From an uncultured Oscillospiraceae bacterium (GTDB lineage: Bacteria; Bacillota; Clostridia; Oscillospirales; Oscillospiraceae), in the NCBI GenBank assembly GCA_900759385.1, contig CAAEUZ010000058.1:1-16655 (forward strand): DNA of 16,655 nt, read 5' to 3'. This document shows, in pieces, positions 1 through 6,737 of the stretch. The position numbers and the translations under genes were made by a program. The notes under the pieces are model-generated. The model was not told the origin of the DNA, did not search any database, and worked only from the letters and a program-made list of their open reading frames with translations. How positions within the stretch are numbered: the stretch's first letter is position 1; each line of letters opens with the position of its first letter.

Positions 1-21
1 GCCGTCCGCGGCCCAGTATTC

Positions 22-960
22 TCAGTCAGCCTTGCCGTCGCAGCCCAGGACGTCAACGATCTTGTGGGCGACCATCTGCCTGATGGCCTCACGGGCGGGC
101 TTGAGGTACTCCCTGGGGTCGAACTTGTCGGGGTGTTCGGCAAAGAACTTGCGGATGGTGGCGGTCATGGCAAGACGCAGGTCGGAGTCTATGTTTATCT
201 TGCAGACAGCGCTCTTGGCGGCCTGACGGAGCTGATCCTCGGGCACACCGATGGCGCCGGGCATATTGCCGCCGTATTTATTGATCTCCTCGACAAAGTT
301 CTGGGGCACGCTGGAGGAGCCGTGCAGGACTATGGGGAAGCCGGGCAGATTCTTCTCCACGGCCTCGAGGACGTCGAAACGGAGCTGGGGCTTGGTGCCG
401 GGCTTGAACTTGTAAGCGCCGTGGCTGGTGCCGATGGCGATGGCCAGGGAGTCGCAGCCGGTGCGCTCAACGAATTCCTGAACCTCTTCCGGGCGGGTGT
501 AGCTGGCGTGGCCCTCTTCGACCTTGACCTCGTCCTCAATGCCGGCGAGGGTGCCGAGCTCGGCCTCGACGACGACGCCGTGGTCGTGAGCGTACTCGAC
601 GACCTGCTTGGTGATAGCAACGTTCTCCTCGAAGGGCTTGCTGGAGGCGTCAATCATGACGGAGGTGAAGCCGCCGTCGATGCAGCTCTTGCAGAGCTCA
701 AAGCTGTCACCGTGGTCCAGGTGCAGGGCGATGGGCAGGCCGGTCTCGATGACGGCGGCCTCGACCAGCTTCATCAGGTAGGTGTGGCTGGCGTAAGCGC
801 GGGCGCCCTTGGAAACCTGGAGGATCAGGGGCGCACGCAGCTCGCTGGCTGCCATGGTGATGCCCTGGACGATCTCCATATTGTTGACGTTGAAGGCTCC
901 GATGGCGTAGCCGCCCTCATACGCTTTGGCGAACATTTCTTTTGTTGTTACTAAGGCCAT
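22..960 (-). CDS. fba: Class II fructose-1,6-bisphosphate aldolase
   Basis: Zinc-dependent cytosolic enzyme that reversibly splits fructose-1,6-bisphosphate into dihydroxyacetone phosphate and glyceraldehyde-3-phosphate in glycolysis and gluconeogenesis. The 312-residue protein is full length for the short class II family. Visible signature residues are HLDHG at 80-84 (catalytic Asp82, zinc ligand His83), the GTSHG motif with His180, and the phosphate-binding VLHGSSS loop with zinc ligand His213. An NIDSD segment (256-260) fits the second substrate-binding loop. The ATG is preceded by AAGGAG at 969-974 with suitable spacing, which fixes the start. The gene is divergent from the phosphofructokinase that makes its substrate, and both share a 117-bp control region. 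Only 21 bases remain after the stop, so its terminator lies outside the window. The family call is firm; use with other ketose bisphosphates cannot be excluded from sequence. Confidence 0.96.
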   Translation of the reverse strand: MALVTTKEMFAKAYEGGYAIGAFNVNNMEIVQGITMAASELRAPLILQVSKGARAYASHTYLMKLVEAAVIETGLPIALHLDHGDSFELCKSCIDGGFTSVMIDASSKPFEENVAITKQVVEYAHDHGVVVEAELGTLAGIEDEVKVEEGHASYTRPEEVQEFVERTGCDSLAIAIGTSHGAYKFKPGTKPQLRFDVLEAVEKNLPGFPIVLHGSSSVPQNFVEEINKYGGNMPGAIGVPEDQLRQAAKSAVCKINIDSDLRLAMTATIRKFFAEHPDKFDPREYLKPAREAIRQMVAHKIVDVLGCDGKAD

Positions 961-1006
961 AAAAATTACTCCTTCGCAATCGGTAAATTTATGCTATTGC
1001 TTATTT

Positions 1007-1035
1007 ATTATATCTCAAAACTGTGTTATAATCAA
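1007..1035 (-). promoter_or_regulatory. fba promoter (sigma-A type)
   Basis: Read on the minus strand, TTGATT (1030-1035) is followed after exactly 17 bases by a perfect TATAAT (1007-1012). This is a near-consensus housekeeping promoter about 45 bases upstream of the aldolase ATG. Its -35 hexamer overlaps the -10 of the divergent phosphofructokinase promoter, so the two polymerases cannot both bind freely. Confidence 0.8.
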
Positions 1036-1042
1036 TAACACA
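1022..1042. promoter_or_regulatory. Perfect inverted repeat, candidate operator for fba and pfk
   Basis: TGTGTTAT (1022-1029), five bases AATCA (1030-1034), then ATAACACA (1035-1042): an exact 8-bp inverted repeat. It covers the whole -10 of pfk and the whole -35 of fba, so a bound dimer would block both promoters. The arms recall redox repressor (Rex) half-sites, but the odd-numbered centre does not fit the usual Rex spacing, so the regulator is left unnamed. There is no U-tract next to it, which argues against a terminator. Confidence 0.6.
1024..1032 (+). promoter_or_regulatory. pfk promoter, extended -10
   Basis: TGTTATAAT gives a perfect TATAAT (1027-1032) with the extended TGn motif at 1024-1026. 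The -35 position (around 1004-1009) holds only a weak TTTATT, which an extended -10 can compensate for. The ATG of the kinase lies about 45 bases downstream. The element is embedded in the inverted repeat 1022-1042. Confidence 0.65.
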
Positions 1043-1077
1043 TTCACACAACACTTCATTTTTTGGAGGCAACAATC

Positions 1078-2316
1078 ATGGAAAAAGCACTCAAGGGCTC
1101 CTGCATCATCGGCCAATCCGGCGGTCCGACCTCTGTAATCAACGCCAGCGCATACGGTGTAATCCGCACGGCACTGGACAACGAGAACATTACCCGCGTT
1201 TTTGGCGCCGCTCACGGCATCAAGGGCGTGCTGGAGGACAAGCTATATGATATGGGCGAGGAGGATGCCAAGGAGCTGGAGCTGCTTATGAACACTCCGT
1301 CTTCCGAGCTCGGTTCCTGCCGCTACAAGATGGCGGACCCCGACGTGGACGACACTGACTATAAGCGCATCCTCGATATCTTCAAGAAGTACGATGTACG
1401 CTACTTCTTCTATAACGGCGGCAATGATTCCATGGACACCTGCGACAAAATCAGCCGCTATATGGCCAGGTCCGGCTGGGAGTGCCGCGTTATGGGCGTA
1501 CCCAAGACCATAGACAACGACCTCTACAACACCGACCACTGCCCCGGATTTGCCAGCGCCGCCAAGTATATCGCCACCAGCTGCGCCGAGATCTACAAGG
1601 ACGCCCACGTCTACGATACCGGTATGGTCTGCATCATAGAGATCATGGGCCGTCATGCCGGCTGGCTCACTGCCAGCGCCGCGCTCGCCGGACTTGCCGG
1701 CTGCGCGCCCGACCTCATCTACCTGCCTGAGACGGATTTTGACATGGAAAAGTTCGTGGAGTCTGTGGAGCGTATTTACCGTGAGCGCGGCAACTGCATC
1801 GTCGCTGTGAGCGAGGGCGTGCATTACGCCGACGGTAAGTTCGTCTCCGAGGCCAAGACCAGTACCACCGACGGTTTCGGCCATGCCCAGCTGGGCGGCC
1901 TCGCCGGCCTGCTGGCCGCGGTAATCAAGGAGCGCACCGGCGCCAAGGTGCGCGGCATCGAGCTCAGCCTGCTGCAGCGCTGCGCGGCCCACGCCGCTTC
2001 CGCCGTCGATGTAGAGGAAGCCTTCATGGCCGGCAAGACCGCCGTTGAGGCCGCTGTCGCTGGCGACACCGGCAAAATGGTGGCTTTCAAGCGCGCCGAG
2101 GGCAGCGAGTACAAGTGCGAGTATGTGCTCGTTCCCCTCACCAGCGTGGCCAACTACGAGAAGAAGGTCCCGGCCGAGTGGATCACCCCCGACGGCACCG
2201 GCGTCACGCAGGAATTCATCGACTACGCCCTGCCCCTCATCCAGGGCAGCGTAGAGCGCCCGACCGAAAACGGACTGCCCCGCTACGCCAGGCTCAAAAA
2301 AGTGCTTGCTAAGTAA
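1078..2316 (+). CDS. 6-phosphofructokinase, PPi-dependent type
   Basis: Phosphorylates fructose-6-phosphate to fructose-1,6-bisphosphate; active-site residues predict pyrophosphate rather than ATP as donor, which makes the step reversible. The protein has 412 residues, longer than the roughly 320 of the classic bacterial ATP enzyme. An N-terminal GQSGGPTSVIN phosphate loop (12-22) is followed by NGGNDS (113-118), PKTIDND (142-148, catalytic Asp146) and MGRHAGW (190-196). Asp117 in place of the ATP-enzyme glycine and Lys143 in place of the glycine in PGTIDND are the known markers of PPi use. Asn116 stands where most relatives have Asp (GGDD or GGDG). The start is the ATG at 1078, preceded by GGAGG at 1065-1069; an in-frame TTG at 1063 overlaps that site and is rejected. 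It is divergent from aldolase and followed by its own terminator. The donor assignment is an inference from these residues. Confidence 0.92.
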   Translation: MEKALKGSCIIGQSGGPTSVINASAYGVIRTALDNENITRVFGAAHGIKGVLEDKLYDMGEEDAKELELLMNTPSSELGSCRYKMADPDVDDTDYKRILDIFKKYDVRYFFYNGGNDSMDTCDKISRYMARSGWECRVMGVPKTIDNDLYNTDHCPGFASAAKYIATSCAEIYKDAHVYDTGMVCIIEIMGRHAGWLTASAALAGLAGCAPDLIYLPETDFDMEKFVESVERIYRERGNCIVAVSEGVHYADGKFVSEAKTSTTDGFGHAQLGGLAGLLAAVIKERTGAKVRGIELSLLQRCAAHAASAVDVEEAFMAGKTAVEAAVAGDTGKMVAFKRAEGSEYKCEYVLVPLTSVANYEKKVPAEWITPDGTGVTQEFIDYALPLIQGSVERPTENGLPRYARLKKVLAK

Positions 2317-2328
2317 AGACAATAAAGC

Positions 2329-2369
2329 AAAACAGCCCTGCTTTCTGCAGGGCTGTTTTTTATTTTTTC
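2329..2369 (+). terminator. Rho-independent terminator of pfk
   Basis: Stem AACAGCCCTG (2331-2340) pairs with CAGGGCTGTT (2348-2357) around a 7-base loop and runs into a long T-rich tract to 2369. It begins 14 bases after the pfk stop codon. The A-rich left flank may let it work weakly in the opposite direction. Confidence 0.92.
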
Positions 2370-2412
2370 CGTGGCCGGAGTACGCGTATCATCATGCAAG
2401 GAACATCGCCTG

Positions 2413-2442
2413 AAATAAAAGCGGCTCCCGGCAAGGAGCCGC
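2413..2442 (-). terminator. Rho-independent terminator of the cotJ unit
   Basis: GCGGCTCC (2421-2428) pairs with GGAGCCGC (2435-2442) around a 6-base loop. On the minus strand the stem is followed by TTTTATTT (2413-2420). It starts 6 bases after the cotJC stop. Together with the pfk terminator it insulates the two converging transcripts within a 132-base gap (2317-2448) that holds nothing else recognisable. Confidence 0.88.
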
Positions 2443-2448
2443 CGTGCA

Positions 2449-3045
2449 TTATTTATCAAACGCCATATTTACTGCGTAGACGTTTTTCTGATCCATCTTC
2501 TCGCTGGCCAGGCGCAGAGCCTCGCCGAAACGCTGGTAGTGAACTATTTCGCGCTCTCTCAGGAAGCGTATGACGTCGTTGACATCGGGATCGTCGGAGA
2601 GGCGCAGGATATTGTCATATGTCACCCTGGCTTTCTGCTCGGCACCCATATCTTCCGTCAGATCCGCAATAACGTCGCCCTTGACGGCTAGGCACGCGGC
2701 GTTAAACGGAGCCCCGCTGGCTGCGACCGGGTATACGCCTGCGGTGTGATCCACAAAGTAGTCGGCGAAACCGCCTGCCTGTACCTGTTCGACCGTCATA
2801 TTGCGCGTCAGCTGGTGTACTATGGCGCCGATCATCTCCAGGTGTCCGAGTTCTTCGACACCTATGTCGGTGAGCAGGCCCTTGAGCTCAGGAAACGGCA
2901 TGGAGAAGCGCTGGCTTAGGTATCGCAGGCTGGCGCCCAGCTCGCCGTCGGGTCCGCCGTACTGGCTGATAATAACTTTGGCCAGGGCAGGATTGGGGTT
3001 TTTTATGCGTACGGGGTATTGCAGTTTTTTTGAATACATGAACAT
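2449..3045 (-). CDS. cotJC: Spore coat protein CotJC (manganese-catalase family)
   Basis: Ferritin-like di-manganese protein of the endospore coat, deposited by the mother cell; relatives are catalases, although activity in CotJC is uncertain. The 198 residues match the family over the full length. Likely metal ligands are Glu35 (GELGA), Glu65 and His68 (EELGHLEMI), Glu136 (GAEQKAR) and His169 (EIVHYQRFGEAL). The ATG is preceded by AAGGAGGG with good spacing, and an alternative ATG lies two codons on. It lies 3 bases after the stop of the fused cotJA-cotJB gene and is clearly in the same transcript. The terminator follows at 2413-2442. The family call is firm. Confidence 0.95.
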   Translation of the reverse strand: MFMYSKKLQYPVRIKNPNPALAKVIISQYGGPDGELGASLRYLSQRFSMPFPELKGLLTDIGVEELGHLEMIGAIVHQLTRNMTVEQVQAGGFADYFVDHTAGVYPVAASGAPFNAACLAVKGDVIADLTEDMGAEQKARVTYDNILRLSDDPDVNDVIRFLREREIVHYQRFGEALRLASEKMDQKNVYAVNMAFDK

Positions 3046-3048
3046 GGC

Positions 3049-3489
3049 TCAGCCCTCCTTGACATAGTCCCACGGCCACGGGTCATTCAGCCATGTGAAG
3101 CTTGCGGTGTAGGCGAGATCGCTGCGTTGCAGCGGCCCATAGGTTGACGCATATGTGTTGCGCCCCTCCTCGTAAAGCCGCAGCATGGACTGATACGTCG
3201 CAAAGGCCTCCGCGTCGTCAGAGTGGGTGTCCAGATACAGCGCCATCTCGTTGCAGACAAAGTCAAGCGCCATAAGCTCGCGCAGCGGTGTGGTCTTGGC
3301 CGGCATCTTGTTCACGATATTCATAAAAGGCAGGTCGAGCCCGGGGAAGAGCGTTCCGCGCGACAGCGCTTCGTCGTTCTCATAGGCCGGCTCACTGGAA
3401 GACTGCATCGGCGTGACCGCCAGCCCCAGCGGAGCGCATCCCGGAAGTGAGCCCTGCTTGTAGGTGCACTCAGTAGTGTTGTTGTCCAA
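3049..3489 (-). CDS. Fused CotJA-CotJB spore coat protein
   Basis: A continuous frame of about 146 residues carries two coat families that are normally separate genes. The first half ends in the CotJA signature (RGTLFPGLDLPF). It is followed directly by a CotJB domain: an LMALDFVCNEMALYLDTH helix region, YGPLQRSDL, then the ending WLNDPWPWDY. CotJB normally works beside CotJC, which follows 3 bases later. At the junction a Met codon (3322-3324) has no ribosome binding site upstream, so separate translation of CotJB looks unlikely. The start chosen is TTG at 3487-3489, preceded at 8 bases by GGAGG (3498-3502). An ATG at 3568-3570 in the same frame overlaps the sdaAA stop but has no ribosome binding site and lies upstream of the candidate promoter. 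A sequencing error that joins two genes is the main alternative, though no overlap of frames points to one. Confidence 0.85.
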   Translation of the reverse strand: MDNNTTECTYKQGSLPGCAPLGLAVTPMQSSSEPAYENDEALSRGTLFPGLDLPFMNIVNKMPAKTTPLRELMALDFVCNEMALYLDTHSDDAEAFATYQSMLRLYEEGRNTYASTYGPLQRSDLAYTASFTWLNDPWPWDYVKEG

Positions 3490-3515
3490 AATTTCTGCCT
3501 CCCGGATATAACTTG

Positions 3516-3533
3516 GAGGGCGGCAGCGCCCTC
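3516..3533 (-). other. Hairpin in the cotJ leader
   Basis: GAGGGCG (3516-3522) and CGCCCTC (3527-3533) form a 7-bp stem with a 4-base loop between the candidate cotJ promoter and its ribosome binding site. No U-tract follows on the minus strand, so it is a poor terminator. It would lie at the very 5' end of the cotJ mRNA, where stems often protect against decay; that role is inferred. Confidence 0.45.
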
Positions 3534-3538
3534 TGGGA

Positions 3539-3566
3539 CAGTATATGTCCGGGATGCTTATCAGGT
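3539..3566 (-). promoter_or_regulatory. Candidate mother-cell (sigma-K-like) promoter for cotJ
   Basis: On the minus strand ACC (3564-3566), 16 bases, then CATATACTG (3539-3547). The Bacillus sigma-K consensus is AC followed by about 16 bases and CATAnnnTA, so only the last base deviates. The -10 lies inside a perfect GGACA/TGTCC inverted repeat (3536-3550). The predicted start is about 44 bases before the TTG codon of the fused cotJA-cotJB gene. A sigma-E promoter with the -35 out of place is an alternative. Confidence 0.45.
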
Positions 3567-4448
3567 TCATTTCGCAGGCCCGAAGACCTGTTCGCGCAGC
3601 CTCTCCCCTGTCGGCGTAGCTGCGAGCCCTCCCTTGGCAGTCTCGCGGAGCGCCCCCGGGATAGAGCAGCCGACTTCACGCATGGCATCTATGCACTCGT
3701 CTGCGGGGATCTTGCTCTCTATGCCGGCAAGGGCCATCTCAGCTGAGCTGAACGCTATGGCCACCCCGGAGACATTCCGCTTAATGCATGGGATCTCAAC
3801 CAGGCCCGCTACCGGATCGCAGACCAGGCCAAGCTGGTTCTTTATCGCCATGGCACAGGCATGGGCGCACTGGGCCGCGCTGCCGCCCATAAGTTCCGTC
3901 AGCGCCGCCGCGGCCATTGCGCTCGCGCTGCCGCACTCGGCCTGGCATCCGCCCTCGGCGCCGGCGATGGAGGCGTTTTGTGCAATCACCATGCCAAACG
4001 CACCCGCGGTGAAAAGCGACAGCACAGCCGCTCTGCGGTCACAGCGCCCTTCGTCAAGCATTGACACCACCGTCCCGGGAAGTATCCCGCAGGAGCCCGC
4101 CGTGGGAGCGGCGACGACCCGGCCCATAGCGGCGTTGTTCTCGCTGACCGCAAGGGCCCGGGCCATGGCCCGGTTGATAAAACCGCCGCAGATGCCGCCG
4201 CCCTCGGCGTAGCGCCACATCCTGGCCGCGTCTCCGCCCGTGAGCCCGGAGGTCGAGCGCAGTCCTGGATTCATGCCGGCACGTACCGAATCCTCCATTA
4301 CCGCCAGGCGAGCCTCCATACGGCCGTACAGTTCGTCCTGCGTCATCCCGAGCTGCTCCGCCTGGTCGGCGAGGACAACCTCAGATATTTTCCGTCCGGC
4401 TCTGACGGCGGCAGCAGCCAGTGCCTCTATGCTCTTATACTCCAGCAT
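3567..4448 (-). CDS. sdaAA: L-serine dehydratase, iron-sulfur type, alpha subunit
   Basis: Catalytic subunit of the oxygen-sensitive [4Fe-4S] enzyme that deaminates L-serine to pyruvate and ammonia in the cytosol, a common route for amino-acid fermentation in Clostridia. The 293 residues fit the family. Cluster-binding cysteines are visible as Cys168 (AEGGCQAECG), Cys210 (LVCDPV) and Cys221 (EIPCIKRN); Cys172 is an additional nearby cysteine. Other conserved blocks are STSGLTGGDA (65-74) and AAPTAGSCGILPG (113-125). The start follows a GAGGTG ribosome binding site and lies 11 bases after the beta-subunit stop, so the two subunits are co-transcribed. Its stop overlaps an in-frame ATG of the downstream cotJ reading frame, but that ATG is unlikely to be used. 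Confidence 0.95.
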   Translation of the reverse strand: MLEYKSIEALAAAAVRAGRKISEVVLADQAEQLGMTQDELYGRMEARLAVMEDSVRAGMNPGLRSTSGLTGGDAARMWRYAEGGGICGGFINRAMARALAVSENNAAMGRVVAAPTAGSCGILPGTVVSMLDEGRCDRRAAVLSLFTAGAFGMVIAQNASIAGAEGGCQAECGSASAMAAAALTELMGGSAAQCAHACAMAIKNQLGLVCDPVAGLVEIPCIKRNVSGVAIAFSSAEMALAGIESKIPADECIDAMREVGCSIPGALRETAKGGLAATPTGERLREQVFGPAK

Positions 4449-4459
4449 TGTTCTTCACC

Positions 4460-5119
4460 TCACATGGCGCGTATGAGCACTGCCTGCTGTACCACCTCCA
4501 GCGCGCCCAGGCTGTTCATCACTGTGTCCGACACTTCTCCGTCGACCTCTATGGTCATCATGGCCTCCCCACCGCGGTGTTCTCTCGAGAGGCGGAAATT
4601 GCCTATATTCATGCCTGAACCGGCCATGAACTGCGTAACGGCGGCAATTGCTCCGGGCTTGTCCTGATGGCGCACCAGGATCGTGTTGTACTGTCCAGTA
4701 AAAGATACAGACATGCCGTTTATGGACGTAATAAGGATATTCCCTCCCCCGACAGACGCACCCTGCACAACGGCGCTGCCGCCATTCTTCCCCGTCAGCG
4801 TAATGCGGGCGGTATTGGGGTGCGCGTTGGGTATATTGGTCTCACGGAACGTCACCTTTAAGCCGCTTTCACGGGCCAGGTCGAGCGAGGTGCGTATGCG
4901 CTCGTCGTCCGAATCCATACCCATTATGCCCGCGACGAGTGCCTTGTCCGTGCCGTGGCCCCGGTAAGTCTGGGCAAAGGAGCCGGTAAGCTCAATATCC
5001 GCCGCGGCCGCCTCCTCTCCGAGCAGCTTGTATGCCACCCGGCCAAGGCGCACGGCTCCGGCCGTGTGTGAGCTGCTCGGCCCTATCATCACAGGGCCGA
5101 TAATGTCAAAGACGTTCAA
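4460..5119 (-). CDS. sdaAB: L-serine dehydratase, iron-sulfur type, beta subunit
   Basis: Partner of the alpha subunit in the two-chain serine dehydratase that makes pyruvate and ammonia. The 219-residue protein begins with the conserved GPSSSHTAG block (13-21), continues with an ASVGGGNI segment (about 120-127), and ends in an ACT domain (about 141-217, TILVRHQDKPGAIAAV), the usual amino-acid-sensing module of this subunit. The start codon is TTG, supported by GGAGGT at 5126-5131 about 6-7 bases upstream; no ATG fits better. It is first in the sdaAB-sdaAA transcript and is separated from the upstream DUF4340 gene by a strong terminator. Confidence 0.94.
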   Translation of the reverse strand: MNVFDIIGPVMIGPSSSHTAGAVRLGRVAYKLLGEEAAAADIELTGSFAQTYRGHGTDKALVAGIMGMDSDDERIRTSLDLARESGLKVTFRETNIPNAHPNTARITLTGKNGGSAVVQGASVGGGNILITSINGMSVSFTGQYNTILVRHQDKPGAIAAVTQFMAGSGMNIGNFRLSREHRGGEAMMTIEVDGEVSDTVMNSLGALEVVQQAVLIRAM

Positions 5120-5149
5120 AGTTCCACCTCCGAAATCCTTGTTTTATAC

Positions 5150-5155
5150 AGTATA
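5150..5155 (-). promoter_or_regulatory. Possible -10 element for sdaAB
   Basis: TATACT on the minus strand about 30 bases before the sdaAB start and downstream of the preceding terminator. The expected -35 position has no good match, so the call rests on the -10 and on the need for a promoter after the terminator. Confidence 0.3.
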
Positions 5156-5182
5156 CCCTAAACCCGAGCCTGCGTCGAGAAC

Positions 5183-5216
5183 AAAAAATGCCGGGAGGGA
5201 ACACCCCCTCCCGGCA
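5183..5216 (-). terminator. Strong terminator of the ABC operon
   Basis: TGCCGGGAGGG (5189-5199) pairs perfectly with CCCTCCCGGCA (5206-5216) around a 6-base loop. On the minus strand it is followed by six T residues (5183-5188). It lies 6 bases after the stop of the DUF4340 gene and ends the four-gene ABC transcript. Confidence 0.93.
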
Positions 5217-5222
5217 CGCTGT

Positions 5223-6737
5223 TTATCCCAGAATTATCGCGTTAACGGCCTCGATCAGCTCAACCACATCGGTACGCGCCACCAGTCCTATTTCCTCGCC
5301 GTCTACTGCAGCGAGGCAGTTTGTACCGTCGATTCTGTAGAGCACTATCTCTATCTGCGGATTTCCCTCCAAAGACAGGGTTACGGTCAGGCTTATCTCT
5401 GCCTCGTCATGTGAGGTGCCGGACGTAAAGCTGCTGATGTTCAGGCCAGTCATGGCACTCTCCACATCACTTATGCTTATGTCCTCCTGGCCCTGATAGT
5501 ACCACACCGCCTCGCTGTCATCGCTGCTTTCTTCGCTGTCATCCGTGCTTTCTTCGCTGTCGGCAGAGTCGGTTTCCCCGGCCTCTTCTTCCGCCGGAGC
5601 AATGGTCGTGAGCTCATATGTCTCTCCGCCTATCGTGATATCCAGGCTCTGCACGTCCTCAAATTCCGCCTGCAGGACTTCGGTGTGACGCAGGTCGTCA
5701 TAGGATGCCTCCATAATACTGCTGAAGGTATCGTAGCTGATCTCGTATATTATGGAGCTGTCTTCGACCCTGACGTAGGCCACGGCCTCCTCGTCTGTAG
5801 GCTCCTCAGTCGCAGCGGCGGAATCCGACTCCTCGGCTTCCATGGCGGCCAGCACGTCATCCCAGTCTGTGAGTTTGTCCGTGGCGGAACGGCTGAAGCT
5901 TATGGTGAAGGTTTCGCTCTCATCTGTCTCCTCGTCGGGGTAATCTATGGTGACAGTGAGCTCCGGGTCGTCAAGCCCGTATTCGGCCAGCTCATCGTCA
6001 GTAACGTCGTAAGTTACGTAATCCGTAAGGGACAGACCGCTTATATACTGCACATAGCTGTTTACCTTGTCCTTGTCCAGCGCCGTTGTCTCTCCGGAGG
6101 CATCGGTGTAGTAAACGTCGTCCTCCAGATAGGAATCGCCCTCCTCGTCGCGGACTATCTCGTAGTTTTCAGCCCCGGTGAAGTTCACACGTGTCACATT
6201 GACAAAGTTGGGAATACTGTCGTTGAGCATCATGTCGTCAAGCGTGGCGTCATAGTAATCCATGGGATCGTCGTTGACAAGATACACGTTGCCGTCTCCG
6301 AAGGAGATATAGCGCTGATAGTCCAGAGTGCTGTAATCTCCCACGTTGATCGTGTATTCTTCTCCGTCTGCCGTTATGTTTATGACGCACAGCGGGTCGT
6401 CGAGTCCGTACTGGCCGTAGTCTGTCACATCCTCTATGACAAAGGCAGCGGCCAAAGCGCTGAACTGGGACGGGAGCGTCTCAACGGACTCCTCATCAAC
6501 GGGGAAAGCCGGGTCATCATCCCAGTTCCACACGCCGTCGCTGAGCGTAAAGGACAGGGACGTGTCCTCATACTCCCAGGCCAGGGCTGTTACGGATTCT
6601 GTGGGGATTTCCAGCACGACCTCGCCGCTCTCTGCAATGGCCTCGCGCTCTTCTTCAATCATGCTGACGCCTACGGTTACACCAACGGCCAGCACCAGTA
6701 TGACGAGCAATATTATAAGACGGTTTTTGCGCTTCAT
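5223..6737 (-). CDS. DUF4340 membrane-anchored protein of a Gld-like ABC system
   Basis: A 504-residue protein with one N-terminal membrane segment (about 7-25) and a large, very acidic extracytoplasmic part. The motif YGLDDP occurs twice (110-115 and 253-258), each time followed by a beta-rich segment, which matches the DUF4340 family, whose function is unknown. A low-complexity stretch of Glu, Asp and Ser (about 381-409) looks like a flexible linker, and a shorter acidic insert lies near 300-317. It is the last gene of the operon; its ATG overlaps the stop of the GldG-like gene by four bases (ATGA), so the two are translationally coupled. DUF4340 genes commonly sit beside GldG-type genes. 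A role as extracellular accessory of the transporter is inferred from position. Confidence 0.85.
   Translation of the reverse strand: MKRKNRLIILLVILVLAVGVTVGVSMIEEEREAIAESGEVVLEIPTESVTALAWEYEDTSLSFTLSDGVWNWDDDPAFPVDEESVETLPSQFSALAAAFVIEDVTDYGQYGLDDPLCVINITADGEEYTINVGDYSTLDYQRYISFGDGNVYLVNDDPMDYYDATLDDMMLNDSIPNFVNVTRVNFTGAENYEIVRDEEGDSYLEDDVYYTDASGETTALDKDKVNSYVQYISGLSLTDYVTYDVTDDELAEYGLDDPELTVTIDYPDEETDESETFTISFSRSATDKLTDWDDVLAAMEAEESDSAAATEEPTDEEAVAYVRVEDSSIIYEISYDTFSSIMEASYDDLRHTEVLQAEFEDVQSLDITIGGETYELTTIAPAEEEAGETDSADSEESTDDSEESSDDSEAVWYYQGQEDISISDVESAMTGLNISSFTSGTSHDEAEISLTVTLSLEGNPQIEIVLYRIDGTNCLAAVDGEEIGLVARTDVVELIEAVNAIILG

Noticed and set aside
64..954. Long plus-strand open frame of 296 codons opposite fba
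   Set aside because: Antisense shadow of the aldolase gene; its translation is a low-complexity Gly/Leu/Asp/Val-rich product with no ribosome binding site or family match.
1022..1042. Rex or CcpA operator identity for the inverted repeat
   Set aside because: The TGTTA/TAACA spacing is 7 instead of the 6 expected for Rex, and the TGnAAnCGnT core of CcpA sites is absent; kept as an operator without a named regulator.
1243..2322. Long minus-strand open frame of 359 codons opposite pfk
   Set aside because: Antisense of a clearly conserved phosphofructokinase; Gly/Ala/Val-rich translation without recognisable motifs.
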